DNA of 64,000 nt from CAZRQL01 sp964602415 (lineage in GTDB: Bacteria > Bacteroidota > Bacteroidia > Cytophagales > Flammeovirgaceae), in the NCBI GenBank assembly GCA_964602415.1, contig CAZRQL010000015.1, forward strand, positions 15,135-79,134. The letters run 5' to 3'. Under the pieces are notes generated by a model, which saw only the letters and a program-made list of their open reading frames with translations, was not told the origin of the DNA and did no database searches. The translations under genes were made by a program, and so were the position numbers. Shown here one piece after another: positions 8,587-17,591 of the stretch (position 1 is the first letter of the stretch; the number at the start of each line of letters is the position of its first letter).

Positions 8587-10260
8587 TTAATTTTTTACGG
8601 CTTTAATTTTTTTTACCCTGTCCAATCTCAAGGCATTGAGGCCATTGACTACCATGCCGTTGATGTTTCTTTGTGTCAATCTCAGTATTTGGTCATAGTA
8701 TAACACAATTACGGGACAGTCGTTCATCACGATTTGGTCAAGTTTGTAAAACTCATCGTGTCTTTCAAATCCCTCGGTTTCGTGTATGTTGTCAAAGAGT
8801 TTGTCAAATTCAGGATTTGAGTAGCGTGTTTTATTGGGGCCTTCGGGTGAGAAGTTGCGGGTCAAAAACAGGTGCAAAAAGTTTTCTTCATCGGGGTAAT
8901 CGCCCAGCCAAGCCGCCCTGAAAAATTTGATGGCTCCGCTTTTTACCAAATCATTGTGCGCGGGGAAGCTGTTTTGCTCAATTCGTACATTGATATTGAG
9001 TACGGCTTTCCATTGTTTTTTGAGCATTTCCGCCATTTCGATATAGTCAGGGGTGGTGTAGAGAGCCACTTCCGGAAAATTTTTGCCATCAGGGAAACCA
9101 GCCTCTTTTAGCAAAGCCACCGCTTTTTCGGGGTCAAAACTGTAGCCCTGCACCCTGTTTGGATCAAACGAGGGCATGGCTTTGGGGACAAAACCGGCCA
9201 CGCCGGGGGTGCCCAGATTGCTCCTAAAATAAGTAACAAGCTCTTGACGGTTTACAGCATAAGCGAGTGCTTTGCGTACTTTGAGGTTGAGAAATGGATG
9301 CTCTTTGGCTTCGTACCTTATGGGATCCAACTGAAAGCCAATGTATTCAGTGCTCATATAAGGCACTTTGAACACGGTGTATTTTTCGGCAATTTCGGTA
9401 CGGGGGTTGCCATCGGGGTTGAGGATTTTGGCAATATTGGCACCACTGATATTGTCCACCATATCCAGATTCCCGCTCAAAAATTCGTTGATTTCCTGAG
9501 ACTGGTCGGCAATGAACTGAATTTGCACCCCTCCCAGATACGGAAGCGGCTGGTTATCATCATCTTTTTTCCATTCTCCGTAATAGGGGTTGCGCTCCAA
9601 AAATATACCTTCTCCACTCCAAGTTTTGAGTTTGAAAGGGCCTGTACCGACCGGTTTTTTTGCAAAATCAAGCGCGTATTTCTCAACTGCTTCGTGAGCC
9701 ACAATATAGGTGTAAGGCATCGCCAAAATATGCAGGATTGACTTATAGGGCTTTTGAAGGGTTATGTTGATGTGGTATTTGTCCAATACTTTGATGGCTG
9801 TATCGGAAATATCATTTCCGTCTTTGAGCAGTTTTTGCCTCAAAATCCATGAGCCGGCACTGCCTGAGTTTTTGTCTATCACACGGCGCAAACTATACGC
9901 TACGTCTTGCGCCACCAACTCCCGACCTTCTCCCGACTCAAAACACTCATTGTCAGAGAATTTTATGCCTTTTTTCAGCACAATTGAGAGTGTTTTTTTG
10001 TCGTTGTAGAAAGCATAGTTTTCAACCAAATTCGGTTGTACCGACAACTCATCGTTGAACTCAAATAAGCCGCTATACAGTTGCGAGACAACACGTATGT
10101 TGGCTTTGCTGTCAGCTTTGATTGGATCCAAGGTGGTGGGTTCTTCTTGGCTACAAACAAAAATAGGGTCTTTACTGCCCGACTTTTCGTCTGATTTTGA
10201 GGAGCAAGCCCAAAGCCCTTGCCCCAACAGAATAACTAATAAGAGACGGAATGTTTTCAT
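8587..10260 (-). CDS. Peptide ABC transporter substrate-binding lipoprotein (SBP_bac_5)
   Basis: A 557-residue DppA/OppA-type solute-binding protein for a peptide or related ABC importer. The signal sequence ends in a lipobox (LWAC, Cys at about residue 19), so it is membrane-anchored on the periplasmic side. Family marks include EPTTLDPIKADS near the N-terminus, the SLYSGLFE-like SQLYSGLFE, GTGPFKLKTWS, and the VRKALAYAVNRQ motif around residue 330. No permease or ATPase genes adjoin it, so partners must be encoded elsewhere. The substrate cannot be told from sequence. It has its own promoter candidate upstream and a strong terminator downstream. Confidence 0.93.
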   Translation of the reverse strand: MKTFRLLLVILLGQGLWACSSKSDEKSGSKDPIFVCSQEEPTTLDPIKADSKANIRVVSQLYSGLFEFNDELSVQPNLVENYAFYNDKKTLSIVLKKGIKFSDNECFESGEGRELVAQDVAYSLRRVIDKNSGSAGSWILRQKLLKDGNDISDTAIKVLDKYHINITLQKPYKSILHILAMPYTYIVAHEAVEKYALDFAKKPVGTGPFKLKTWSGEGIFLERNPYYGEWKKDDDNQPLPYLGGVQIQFIADQSQEINEFLSGNLDMVDNISGANIAKILNPDGNPRTEIAEKYTVFKVPYMSTEYIGFQLDPIRYEAKEHPFLNLKVRKALAYAVNRQELVTYFRSNLGTPGVAGFVPKAMPSFDPNRVQGYSFDPEKAVALLKEAGFPDGKNFPEVALYTTPDYIEMAEMLKKQWKAVLNINVRIEQNSFPAHNDLVKSGAIKFFRAAWLGDYPDEENFLHLFLTRNFSPEGPNKTRYSNPEFDKLFDNIHETEGFERHDEFYKLDQIVMNDCPVIVLYYDQILRLTQRNINGMVVNGLNALRLDRVKKIKAVKN

Positions 10261-10279
10261 ACAAAAAATTTTTGTGATT

Positions 10280-10312
10280 TAAAAATAAGATTATTTACAC
10301 AGAATTACCAAA
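10280..10312 (-). promoter_or_regulatory. Candidate promoter for the peptide-binding lipoprotein gene
   Basis: Read on the minus strand: TTTG at 10312-10309, 21 bases, then TATTTTTA at 10287-10280, one mismatch from TAnnTTTG. The leader would be about 15 bases before the ATG at 10260. Confidence 0.5.
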
Positions 10313-10371
10313 TGGTTTGCTTTCGTAAATATCAAAAAAAAACAGACAAGAGAAAAAAATATTTCTCAATT

Positions 10372-10402
10372 TTTGTGCAGTCGCGGTAGTTCGCTTTATT
10401 TG
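10372..10402 (+). promoter_or_regulatory. Candidate promoter for parA
   Basis: TTTG at 10372-10375, exactly 19 bases, then TTTATTTG at 10395-10402, one mismatch from TAnnTTTG. The start of transcription would lie about 15-20 bases before the parA ATG at 10426. Confidence 0.55.
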
Positions 10403-10425
10403 CAAATCATTTCCTTCAAAACATT

Positions 10426-11202
10426 ATGGGAAAAATCATAGCAATAGCCAATCAAAAAGGCGGTGTTGGCAAAACCACCACAGCGGTCAATTTAGCGGCA
10501 AGTTTGGCTGCTTTAGAGTACAATGCGTTGCTCATTGATGCCGATCCCCAAGCAAATGCCACTTCCGGCATTGGGTTAGAATTTACTCGTAGTCAAGATA
10601 ATATCTACGATTGCATGGTCAAAGATATTCATATTGAGAAAGCCATCAAGCCCTCTGCGTATGATTATTTGGATGTGGTGCCGTCTCATATTGACTTGGT
10701 CGGGGCTGAAGTGGAGATGATAAATATCGCCAATCGAGAGTCAAGGATGAAGCAGGCTCTTGAGCCTATCAAGAACAAGTACGACTACATACTCATTGAT
10801 TGTTCGCCTTCTTTGGGGCTTGTTACCGTCAATGCGCTCACTGCGGCAGACTCGGTTATTATTCCCGTCCAATGCGAATACTACGCTATGGAGGGTTTGG
10901 GTAAGTTGCTCAGTACCATCAAAATCATGAACTCAAGATTGAACCCCAACCTTTTGATAGAAGGTATTTTGCTTACTATGTACGATGTGAGGGTCAGGCT
11001 ATCCAATATGGTGGTTGAAGAGGTAAATAAGCACTTCAAAGAGCTTGTTTTTCAGACCATTATACAGAGAAATATAAAATTGAGCGAAGCCCCCAGCCAC
11101 AGAAAACCGGTCATTGATTACGATGCAGAAAGCAAAGGCGCGCTCAACTACTTGAACTTGGCACACGAAATTATTACTAAAAATAACTTCAGCATTAATT
11201 GA
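10426..11202 (+). CDS. parA: Chromosome partitioning ATPase ParA/Soj
   Basis: A 258-residue deviant-Walker ATPase that works with ParB on parS sites to segregate the chromosome origin. The deviant Walker A KGGVGKTT sits at residues 11-18, followed by [10 protein letters not shown]. The switch motif [11 protein letters not shown] is near residue 39, and the Walker B-like [11 protein letters not shown] is near 125. The length matches the chromosomal Soj family. parB follows 85 bases downstream, the usual order. This pair often lies near oriC, but no dnaA or rnpA/mnmG cluster is visible here. Confidence 0.96.
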   Translation: MGKIIAIANQKGGVGKTTTAVNLAASLAALEYNALLIDADPQANATSGIGLEFTRSQDNIYDCMVKDIHIEKAIKPSAYDYLDVVPSHIDLVGAEVEMINIANRESRMKQALEPIKNKYDYILIDCSPSLGLVTVNALTAADSVIIPVQCEYYAMEGLGKLLSTIKIMNSRLNPNLLIEGILLTMYDVRVRLSNMVVEEVNKHFKELVFQTIIQRNIKLSEAPSHRKPVIDYDAESKGALNYLNLAHEIITKNNFSIN

Positions 11203-11229
11203 TTGTTAAGCAGATACGTGTTATATTTG
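11199..11229 (+). promoter_or_regulatory. Candidate separate promoter for parB
   Basis: TTG at 11199-11201 (overlapping the parA stop), 20 bases, then a perfect TATATTTG at 11222-11229. A weak hairpin (GCCCA/TGGGC, about 11229-11252) followed by seven T lies just after it and may end parA transcripts, so parB can probably be transcribed on its own. Confidence 0.5.
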
Positions 11230-11287
11230 CCCATTGGTATTTTCCTTTGGGCTTTTTTTATTTAAATAAACTGTTTTTCAAAGAGTT

Positions 11288-12214
11288 ATGTCAGAAAAAG
11301 TTTCACTCAAAAAACGAACACAGGGTCTTGGTCGAGGCTTGGATGCGATACTCAGCGATCACGCCCAAGATGATAGACCCATTGAAAGCCACCCGGCTGC
11401 CCCTAACGCCGTTTTTGAAATCCCCATCACATCCATAGAGTCAAATCCGTTTCAACCCCGCACCGAGTTTTCGCAAGACTCACTCGCCGAACTGGCTGAA
11501 TCTATTAAGACACAAGGTATTATCCAACCCATTACGGTCAGGCTATTGAGCGCGGGAAAATACCAACTCATAGCCGGAGAGCGAAGGTGGAGGGCTTCTC
11601 AGATTGCCGGGCTGGCCACCATCCCCGCTTATGTGCGCACAGCCAATGACCAGCAGATGCTCGAAATGGCTCTTATTGAGAACATACAGCGCGAAAACCT
11701 CAACCCCATAGAGATAGCCCTCAGCTACCAACGTCTCATTGCAGAGTGCAACCTCATCCAAGACCAACTCGGGGAAAGAGTAGGAAAAAATCGAGCCACC
11801 ATAGCCAACTACCTAAGACTCCTGAAATTACCCCCTGAAATCCAACTGGCTCTCAAGAATAACCAGATTTCTATGGGGCACGCCAAGGCTTTGCTTGCGT
11901 TGGATAAAATTGAAGACGTACTTTTTGTTTTTAAACGTATTTTACTCGAAGAACTTTCTGTCCGAAAAGTAGAAGAAATAGCCCGTCAGCTTTTATCCCA
12001 AAAAGTTCCGCCGCCCCCCGCTCCTCCAAAACCCAAACCTCATACTGGTTTCTCTCACGAAATCAAGCATTTGCAAAATAGGCTCTCCGGATATTTTGGT
12101 ACACAAGTCAAAATTAAATCCACAGACGAAGACAAAGGTGAGATTGTGATACCCTATATGTCCACAGAAGATTTGAATCGAATTTTAGAACTCATTGATA
12201 GTGAAAATCTATAA
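11288..12214 (+). CDS. parB: Chromosome partitioning protein ParB
   Basis: A 308-residue parS-binding CTPase-type ParB. The N-terminal LGRGLDAIL (residues 15-23) is the segment that contacts ParA. The ParB/Spo0J core contains NPFQPR, the GERRWRA motif near residue 98, and ENIQRENLNPIE near 138. A helix-turn-helix follows (NRATIANYLRLLKLP, ISMGHAKALLAL). A proline-rich linker (about 240-255) leads to the C-terminal dimer domain. The last bases overlap the start region of the next gene. No parS palindrome was noticed in the window by eye. Confidence 0.95.
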   Translation: MSEKVSLKKRTQGLGRGLDAILSDHAQDDRPIESHPAAPNAVFEIPITSIESNPFQPRTEFSQDSLAELAESIKTQGIIQPITVRLLSAGKYQLIAGERRWRASQIAGLATIPAYVRTANDQQMLEMALIENIQRENLNPIEIALSYQRLIAECNLIQDQLGERVGKNRATIANYLRLLKLPPEIQLALKNNQISMGHAKALLALDKIEDVLFVFKRILLEELSVRKVEEIARQLLSQKVPPPPAPPKPKPHTGFSHEIKHLQNRLSGYFGTQVKIKSTDEDKGEIVIPYMSTEDLNRILELIDSENL

Positions 12215-12743
12215 ATTAGTTTTTGTTCTGCTTTTCTGTTGTTCGTTAGGTTTTTCACAAGACACTTTGACACACTCTCCCACCAAAGCGGCTCTTTTGG
12301 CAGCGGTCTTTCCGGGTGCCGGACAGATTTACAACAAAAAGTATTGGAAACTACCTTTTGTGTACGGTGGACTTTCTGCCTTGGGCTACACAGCTTTTAG
12401 GTACAACGAAGTTTTTGTTCAGTACAGTCAAGCCATTATCGCTCAGGAAGATAACGACCCCTTTACGCTGGTGTCTGATCCGCTTCTCAACGGGAATGTG
12501 GATGGCTTAAAGCGCGTCAGAGACCAAGCACGTCGCAACCGAGATTATTTTACGATTCTTACCTTGTTGTTTTATGGCATAACCGTGGTGGACGCCACTG
12601 TCGATGCTCACTTCAAGGATTTTGATGTGAGCCCCAAGCTATCTATGAAAATAAAACCGTCTATCCAAACCGTACCCTATTGCCCGCAACAGCCTTCCGT
12701 GGGCTTGTCAGTCGTGCTGAAGTTTAAAAACTCAATCCGCTGA
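12201..12743 (+). CDS. DUF5683 membrane-associated protein
   Basis: About 180 residues. An N-terminal signal or membrane segment (KLVFVLLFCCSLGFSQ) is followed by the DUF5683 signature AALLAAVFPGAGQIYNKKYWKLP, a glycine-rich membrane hairpin, then YGITVVDATVDAHFKDFD. The start is probably the GTG at 12201, with a TTG two codons earlier as alternative; no ATG is available before the signal sequence. It overlaps parB by 14 bases, a parAB-DUF5683 order common in Bacteroidota. Function is unknown. Confidence 0.85.
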   Translation: MKIYKLVFVLLFCCSLGFSQDTLTHSPTKAALLAAVFPGAGQIYNKKYWKLPFVYGGLSALGYTAFRYNEVFVQYSQAIIAQEDNDPFTLVSDPLLNGNVDGLKRVRDQARRNRDYFTILTLLFYGITVVDATVDAHFKDFDVSPKLSMKIKPSIQTVPYCPQQPSVGLSVVLKFKNSIR

Positions 12744-12812
12744 GGCATCCAACTTATTGTCGAAATCAGTAATATATTCAAAAACAGTGTTTTGAAATTA
12801 GTTTCTTTTATT

Positions 12813-13487
12813 TTAAAAATTGACTTCTTCGAGTTTTCGGGGCAATTGGTTTTGCAATCGGTAGCCATCGGGCAAATCCGAACCAAAGGCCACAATTGCT
12901 TTTTCGATAACCTGCTTGGCTTGTTGGTAGAGGGAATTCAAACTGTCAATTCTTTCATGGGTAGTGGCATGCCTTTGTGTTTTTTGTGCCTCCAGTCTTT
13001 GGTAGGCTTGCTGAAATTCAACGGCTGCAACTGTCATACTATCAAGTAGTTGTTCATTTGCGCCCGATGCCAATAAAGATTCTCTGTATTGTTGGGTTGC
13101 CTGAGAAAACTCGTTCATGAACTCAATATGTTTGGGGAGTGCATGACAGGAAGGCTCATAGTCGTTGATTCTAAATTGGTTTTGAACAACCAAATTTCCC
13201 TTGAAAGCCTTCTGCACAAAGAAGCGCACTTTTCTATAAGCCGATACGCATTTTTCTTCGATACGATGGAGTTCGGCAGTCATATTTCCCAAGTGCTCCA
13301 CGATTTGTTTGTCACTGGGGTATCTTTTGGCTTGTTCTAATTGCGTTTCAAGTCGGTCGATTTTCTCGGTTATTTCCGAATCAAACTCTGCAAGTATTGC
13401 CAAATCTTTGCGAGCTTGCTCTAAAAGTACGCCCACAAAACTCAACATCTCCGTATCACTGATTTTGTAGAGTCTATTTGTATTCAT
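12813..13487 (-). CDS. Hypothetical helical protein
   Basis: I do not recognise the family. The 224-residue product has no signal peptide or membrane span and is almost wholly alpha-helical. It shows long charged heptad-like stretches (IDRLETQLEQAKR, AELHRIEEK, AYQRLEAQKTQR) and ends in an amphipathic LPRKLEEVNF. A cytoplasmic coiled-coil protein is likely. It faces away from surE and has no obvious partner. Confidence 0.7.
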   Translation of the reverse strand: MNTNRLYKISDTEMLSFVGVLLEQARKDLAILAEFDSEITEKIDRLETQLEQAKRYPSDKQIVEHLGNMTAELHRIEEKCVSAYRKVRFFVQKAFKGNLVVQNQFRINDYEPSCHALPKHIEFMNEFSQATQQYRESLLASGANEQLLDSMTVAAVEFQQAYQRLEAQKTQRHATTHERIDSLNSLYQQAKQVIEKAIVAFGSDLPDGYRLQNQLPRKLEEVNF

Positions 13488-13593
13488 GAGTTTTTAGATT
13501 TTTGTTCCTACACAAAGATTACAAAAAACACGTTACAATCGTTTGCAAAAGAGAAATTTTTTGTCTTTTTTCAACCAAAGCCGACAAATTTTT

Positions 13594-13618
13594 TTGGCTT
13601 AAAGTCTGCGTATATTTG
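13594..13618 (+). promoter_or_regulatory. Candidate promoter for surE, implying a very short leader
   Basis: A perfect TATATTTG at 13611-13618 ends only 4 bases before the surE ATG (13623). A TTG at 13594-13596 lies 14 bases upstream of it. If used, the transcript would be leaderless or nearly so. Confidence 0.4.
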
Positions 13619-13622
13619 TGGC

Positions 13623-14408
13623 ATGAAAACCAAAAAACCGCTGATTTTAGTCAGCAACGACGATGGCATTACCTCCAAGGGGATAAGAGTTTTGGTGGAG
13701 TTGGCCTCTCAGGTAGGTGATGTGATAGTAGTAGCCCCCAATAGTCCTCAGTCGGGTATGGGGCACGCCATCACAATCAACGACCCCTTAAAGGTCTATG
13801 CTTCAGATATTTTTGGAGGGATTGAATCGTACGAATGCTCGGGAACTCCTGCCGATTGTATCAAGTTTGCCAAAAATCACTTGCTCAAAACCCGCTCCAT
13901 TCCCGATTTGGTGGTTTCTGGTGTCAATCATGGCAGCAATACTTCGGTGAGCGTGTTGTACTCGGGTACAATGTCCGCAGCCATTGAGGCGGCCATTGAA
14001 GGCATGCCGGCTATTGGTTTTTCTCTTTGTGATTATGACCACAATGCTGATTTTGACCATATTGGTAAGTGGGTTCTTCACATCATGCAGCAGACGCTGG
14101 AAAATGGCTTTTCTCAGGGCATAGCCCTCAATGTCAATTTTCCCAAAAAGCAAAGCAGCCCTATCGAAGGAGTCAAGGTATGCAGACAGGCAGATGCCAA
14201 GTGGGTGGAGGAGTTCGATGAGCGTACAGACCCTTATGGTAGGAAATATCTTTGGCTCTCAGGCTATTTTCAAAACCAAGACAGGGGAGAAGATACCGAT
14301 ATTTGGGCAATAGAAAACAATTTTGCTTCTATTGTTCCGGTAAGCTACGATATGACAGCACACTACGCGATTGCAGAGCTAAACAAAACATGGTCTTTAG
14401 AAATTTAA
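13623..14408 (+). CDS. surE: 5'/3'-nucleotidase SurE
   Basis: SurE removes phosphate from nucleoside 5'/3'-monophosphates and is linked to stationary-phase survival. The 261-residue length is typical. The metal-binding SNDDG is at residues 11-15. The conserved AP.S.QSG..HAIT segment appears as APNSPQSGMGHAIT, and SGTPADC and VSGVNHGSN follow; the last carries a metal-ligand Asn. ftsX begins 9 bases later, so the two are probably co-transcribed. Confidence 0.95.
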   Translation: MKTKKPLILVSNDDGITSKGIRVLVELASQVGDVIVVAPNSPQSGMGHAITINDPLKVYASDIFGGIESYECSGTPADCIKFAKNHLLKTRSIPDLVVSGVNHGSNTSVSVLYSGTMSAAIEAAIEGMPAIGFSLCDYDHNADFDHIGKWVLHIMQQTLENGFSQGIALNVNFPKKQSSPIEGVKVCRQADAKWVEEFDERTDPYGRKYLWLSGYFQNQDRGEDTDIWAIENNFASIVPVSYDMTAHYAIAELNKTWSLEI

Positions 14409-14417
14409 GCCCTCACT

Positions 14418-15287
14418 ATGGCACAGCAAAACCCTACACATGGATACTATCCATACTTTAATGTGGTCTTTTCCATGAGCATTGCATTGTTTGTGTTGGG
14501 GTTTTTTTTGACCGTTTTGATGCTGGTACACGAACTGCTGGAGCAGCGCAAAAGTCAAATAGAAGTGCAAGTAATGCTGGTAGGGGAGAAAACAGAGGCT
14601 GAAATCCAACTTATTAAGAATTGGATTGCCCAAAAACCATTTGTCAATCCCGATAGAATCAGGTTTGTCCACAAAGATTCTTCTGCCAATGTATTGATGA
14701 AAACTGACAAACAAGATTTTATCAAAATACTGGGAGTCAATCCATTGAAAGATGCTTTGATGGTGGGCATTTTGCCGCAATACGACTCAAAAGCCCATTT
14801 TGACACTATCAAAGCCCAATTGAGCCACATACCGGGGGTTTATGAGGTTGAGCTTCCCTTAGCCCAAATCGAGGAAATCAACGCGGCTGTCAGCAAATTA
14901 GGTTTTTTTGTATCTGCTATGGTGCTGATTTTTATGATGGTAACAGTTTTTCTCATACACAACGCAGTCAAATTGGCTCTTTTTTCCCAAAGGTTTTTGA
15001 TACGTTCCATGAAACTTGTGGGGGCTACCCATACGTTTATAGTGATGCCTTTTGTCAAAAGAGGAGTTTGGCAAGGACTTATTTCAGGGATTTTGGCAGG
15101 CGGATTTTTGATAGTGCTGGTATTGTACTTCTCAATATATTATCCTGAGATTTTGTCTATTGTGGATTTTTTTAGGTTTTTCTTGATTTTGCTTATTGAC
15201 ATTTGCGTTGGAGTAGTGGTAGGGGCGATAGCAACCTGGTATTCTGCCAATCATTTTTTGTCAATGGAACTTGATGAGCTTTATTGA
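14418..15287 (+). CDS. ftsX: Cell division permease-like protein FtsX
   Basis: A 289-residue FtsX-type protein, the membrane half of the FtsEX complex that couples ATP hydrolysis to septal peptidoglycan hydrolase control. It has one N-terminal membrane span (about residues 12-36), a periplasmic domain, then three spans near 155-180, 210-235 and 250-275, the usual FtsX topology. The motif FLIRSMKLVGATHTFI lies in the cytoplasmic loop before span three. The ftsE ATPase gene is not adjacent, as is common in Bacteroidota. Confidence 0.9.
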   Translation: MAQQNPTHGYYPYFNVVFSMSIALFVLGFFLTVLMLVHELLEQRKSQIEVQVMLVGEKTEAEIQLIKNWIAQKPFVNPDRIRFVHKDSSANVLMKTDKQDFIKILGVNPLKDALMVGILPQYDSKAHFDTIKAQLSHIPGVYEVELPLAQIEEINAAVSKLGFFVSAMVLIFMMVTVFLIHNAVKLALFSQRFLIRSMKLVGATHTFIVMPFVKRGVWQGLISGILAGGFLIVLVLYFSIYYPEILSIVDFFRFFLILLIDICVGVVVGAIATWYSANHFLSMELDELY

Positions 15288-15306
15288 TAATATTGACTTT
15301 CAATGT

Positions 15307-15336
15307 TTTGTAACTTATTGAGAGCCGCTAATTTTT
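15307..15336 (+). promoter_or_regulatory. Candidate promoter for aat
   Basis: TTTG at 15307-15310, 18 bases, then TAATTTTT at 15329-15336, one mismatch from TAnnTTTG. The leader to the ATG at 15356 would be about 12-15 bases. Confidence 0.5.
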
Positions 15337-15355
15337 TATTGAAACAAAATTTTTC

Positions 15356-16051
15356 ATGATTCCGTACTTTCTCAATCCTATTGAGCCTATTTTTCCTGAC
15401 CCCGAACTGGCAGCAGAGACGGGATTGTTGGCTTACGGGGGTAATTTAGAGATACAAACTCTGTTGTTGGCTTACCAAAAAGGGATTTTTCCTTGGTACT
15501 CACCCGGAGACCATTATTTGTGGTGGTCGCCGGATCCAAGGTGTATTTTTGAGATTGGGGGGGTGTATCGTAGCAAGAGCATGTCAAAAATAATTGAAAA
15601 AAACGTATTCCAAATTAAGATTGATACTGCTTTTAGAGAGGTGGTTTTAAACTGTAGGCATATTGAAAGGGCAGGTCAGGATGGCAGTTGGATAGACAGT
15701 GAACTGCAAAAGGCTTACAGCAAGCTACACGGTTTGGGGTATGCTCATTCGGTGGAGTGTTGGCAGGATGGCAAACTGGTAGGAGGCTTGTTTGGGGTAG
15801 CCATGGGAAAGGTTTTTTTTGGTGAAAGTATGTTTAGCACGGTTTCAAATGCTTCTAAAACAGCTCTTTTGGCCTTGGACAATTATTTGAAATCTGAGAA
15901 TTATGATATGATAGATTGCCAACTATACAATGAGCATTTGGCTTCGCTGGGTGCAAAATTGATACCCCGCAAGGAGTTTTTGGATAGGTTGCGCAGGGCA
16001 TTGCCAGCGGATAGCAATCTGTGGCCTAAAGGCAGTTATGAGTTCCGCTAA
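15356..16051 (+). CDS. aat: Leucyl/phenylalanyl-tRNA--protein transferase
   Basis: Aat adds Leu or Phe from aminoacyl-tRNA to proteins with N-terminal Arg or Lys, creating bacterial N-degrons for ClpAP/ClpS. The 231-residue length fits. Family motifs are GLLAYGGNLE, AYQKGIFPWY, WWSPDPRC, VECW.DGKLVGGLFGVAMG and FFGESMFS, all in the expected order. The start is the only ATG before FPDPELAAETGLLA. Confidence 0.96.
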   Translation: MIPYFLNPIEPIFPDPELAAETGLLAYGGNLEIQTLLLAYQKGIFPWYSPGDHYLWWSPDPRCIFEIGGVYRSKSMSKIIEKNVFQIKIDTAFREVVLNCRHIERAGQDGSWIDSELQKAYSKLHGLGYAHSVECWQDGKLVGGLFGVAMGKVFFGESMFSTVSNASKTALLALDNYLKSENYDMIDCQLYNEHLASLGAKLIPRKEFLDRLRRALPADSNLWPKGSYEFR

Positions 16052-16070
16052 ATTTTTTCATTAACATTTA

Positions 16071-16097
16071 TTGTGCAAACTCATTTACTTAATTTTG
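16071..16097 (+). promoter_or_regulatory. Candidate promoter for the TPR protein gene
   Basis: TAATTTTG at 16090-16097 matches TAnnTTTG. TTG at 16071-16073 is 16 bases upstream, slightly short. The leader to 16122 is about 20 bases. Confidence 0.4.
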
Positions 16098-16121
16098 TAA
16101 ATAAGTATTGAAGGAAGTTTT

Positions 16122-17444
16122 ATGGGTTTTATTTTTCGTTGTGGATTGGTTGTTTGTTGGGGTATTTCCCCTTGGCTTCGGGCGCAAGAGGTGTCAGTCT
16201 CTCATATTTTTGCCAAAGCGGAGGGCTTTAGAACCAAAGGAATGTTTGTTGAGGCTTTAACAGAGTACGACAGGGCTACCGTTTTAGATCCCAAAAATGC
16301 TGATTATTTCTATTACAAAGGTTATTGTGCTTTTCAGCTCAAAGACTACGGTCTTGCCGCGGCCTCTTTGCAGCAATGCCTAATCTTAAAACCCAATCAT
16401 GTATTGGCTCAAAAAGTGCTCATTCGGCTTTATGCTCAAATTGGGGACAAACCCAAACAAAAAGAAGCCCTGCAAACTGCCATTCAGATTGTGTCAAATG
16501 AAGATGAAAAGTATGAACTCTACAAGGAAGCGATTGCCTTGAGCTTTGAGACAGACGACTACGACAAAACACTTGATTTGATAGCCAAAGCCCAACAGCT
16601 CAACTTGGGGCGCAGTGATTTAGAACTAACTTATATCCAAGCATCTATATACAACTCCAGAGGAGACTACTCCCAAGCCGTTGATTTGATGAACCGAACC
16701 ATTGAACTCTTCAAGACCAAAGACCCTGAGCGAACTGCCAAATTTTACTACGAACTCGGCTACGGCCTACACCGTTTGGGGCACTACAAAGAGTCTATTG
16801 AAGTGCTCAAAAATGCCAATTACGGCAAGTACAAAGCCTTGGTAGCCAAACTAAATCCCTCTTATTACTTGCAGGCAGCCATCTGTTACATGAATATCAA
16901 CGACTTTGAGCTAAGCAAAAACTATTTGCTCAAGGCCTTGAAAATGAAGCCCGAATTTTCTACCGCTTACCTGAATTTGGGTAAAATTGCCGAAAGGGAA
17001 GCCGACCAATCCGAAGCCATAGAGTACTACAAAAACGCACTACAAGGAGAGAAAAATGACCAACGGATAGCTTCAATTTACGAAAACCTCGCACAACTCT
17101 ATTTGGATAACCGCTTCTACGACAAAGCCATTGAGTCTTGTGATGAATACTTGAAAATCAACCCCAAAAACTACACGATACTGTTTCAAAAAGCTATTGC
17201 CCTCTACAAAAAGGAAAACTACCCCCAAGCCATCAGTATTCTCGAAACCATTTCCAATATTACCACACTTGACGAATACACGCGGAGTAAGTTTTATTTT
17301 GCGCTCGGCGTAGCCTACATACATTATGAAAAATCGGCTGATGCCCAGAGGGCGTTGCGCAATGTGGTCAGTGAGACTTTCAAAGGGGTAGCCCAAATTT
17401 TAATCGAAGAACTTATCCTAAAAACCAATAGCGTGGCTCGCTGA
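16122..17444 (+). CDS. Exported TPR-repeat protein
   Basis: A 440-residue protein with a signal peptide (cut after WLRAQ, about residue 22) followed by about ten tetratricopeptide-type helical pairs to the C-terminus, for example AEGFRTKGMFVEALTEYDRA, YLNLGKIAEREADQSEAIEYY and YENLAQLYLDNRFYDKAIE. It is probably a periplasmic protein-protein scaffold; no catalytic domain is present. Its TGA overlaps the ATG of the next small gene in TGATG, suggesting coupled translation. Confidence 0.88.
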   Translation: MGFIFRCGLVVCWGISPWLRAQEVSVSHIFAKAEGFRTKGMFVEALTEYDRATVLDPKNADYFYYKGYCAFQLKDYGLAAASLQQCLILKPNHVLAQKVLIRLYAQIGDKPKQKEALQTAIQIVSNEDEKYELYKEAIALSFETDDYDKTLDLIAKAQQLNLGRSDLELTYIQASIYNSRGDYSQAVDLMNRTIELFKTKDPERTAKFYYELGYGLHRLGHYKESIEVLKNANYGKYKALVAKLNPSYYLQAAICYMNINDFELSKNYLLKALKMKPEFSTAYLNLGKIAEREADQSEAIEYYKNALQGEKNDQRIASIYENLAQLYLDNRFYDKAIESCDEYLKINPKNYTILFQKAIALYKKENYPQAISILETISNITTLDEYTRSKFYFALGVAYIHYEKSADAQRALRNVVSETFKGVAQILIEELILKTNSVAR

Positions 17445-17590
17445 TGCAACAACTCAAAGAGGGTCTCGATTTTTACATCGAAAATGGGTACTACGTTTTT
17501 ACGGAGCACTATTTGCGCAAGCGGGGCTACTGCTGCAAAAATGGTTGCAGGCATTGTCCTTATGGCTACAAGAACAAAAATAAGTCTTGA
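17444..17590 (+). CDS. DUF5522 small cysteine-rich protein
   Basis: A 48-residue protein. It starts MQQLKEGLDFYIENGYYVFT and carries the cluster GYCCKNGCRHCPYGY, a CC-x3-C-x2-C pattern that is the hallmark of DUF5522, a short family of unknown function with likely metal-binding cysteines. The ATG is inside the stop of the TPR gene (TGATG). It ends one base before the stop of the opposite-strand membrane protein gene. The conserved cysteines support a real gene despite the small size. Confidence 0.85.
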   Translation: MQQLKEGLDFYIENGYYVFTEHYLRKRGYCCKNGCRHCPYGYKNKNKS

Positions 17591-17591
17591 G

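Noticed and set aside
10426..12214. Replication origin beside parAB
   Set aside because: No DnaA-box cluster, dnaA, or parS palindrome could be seen by eye, so proximity to oriC is not claimed.
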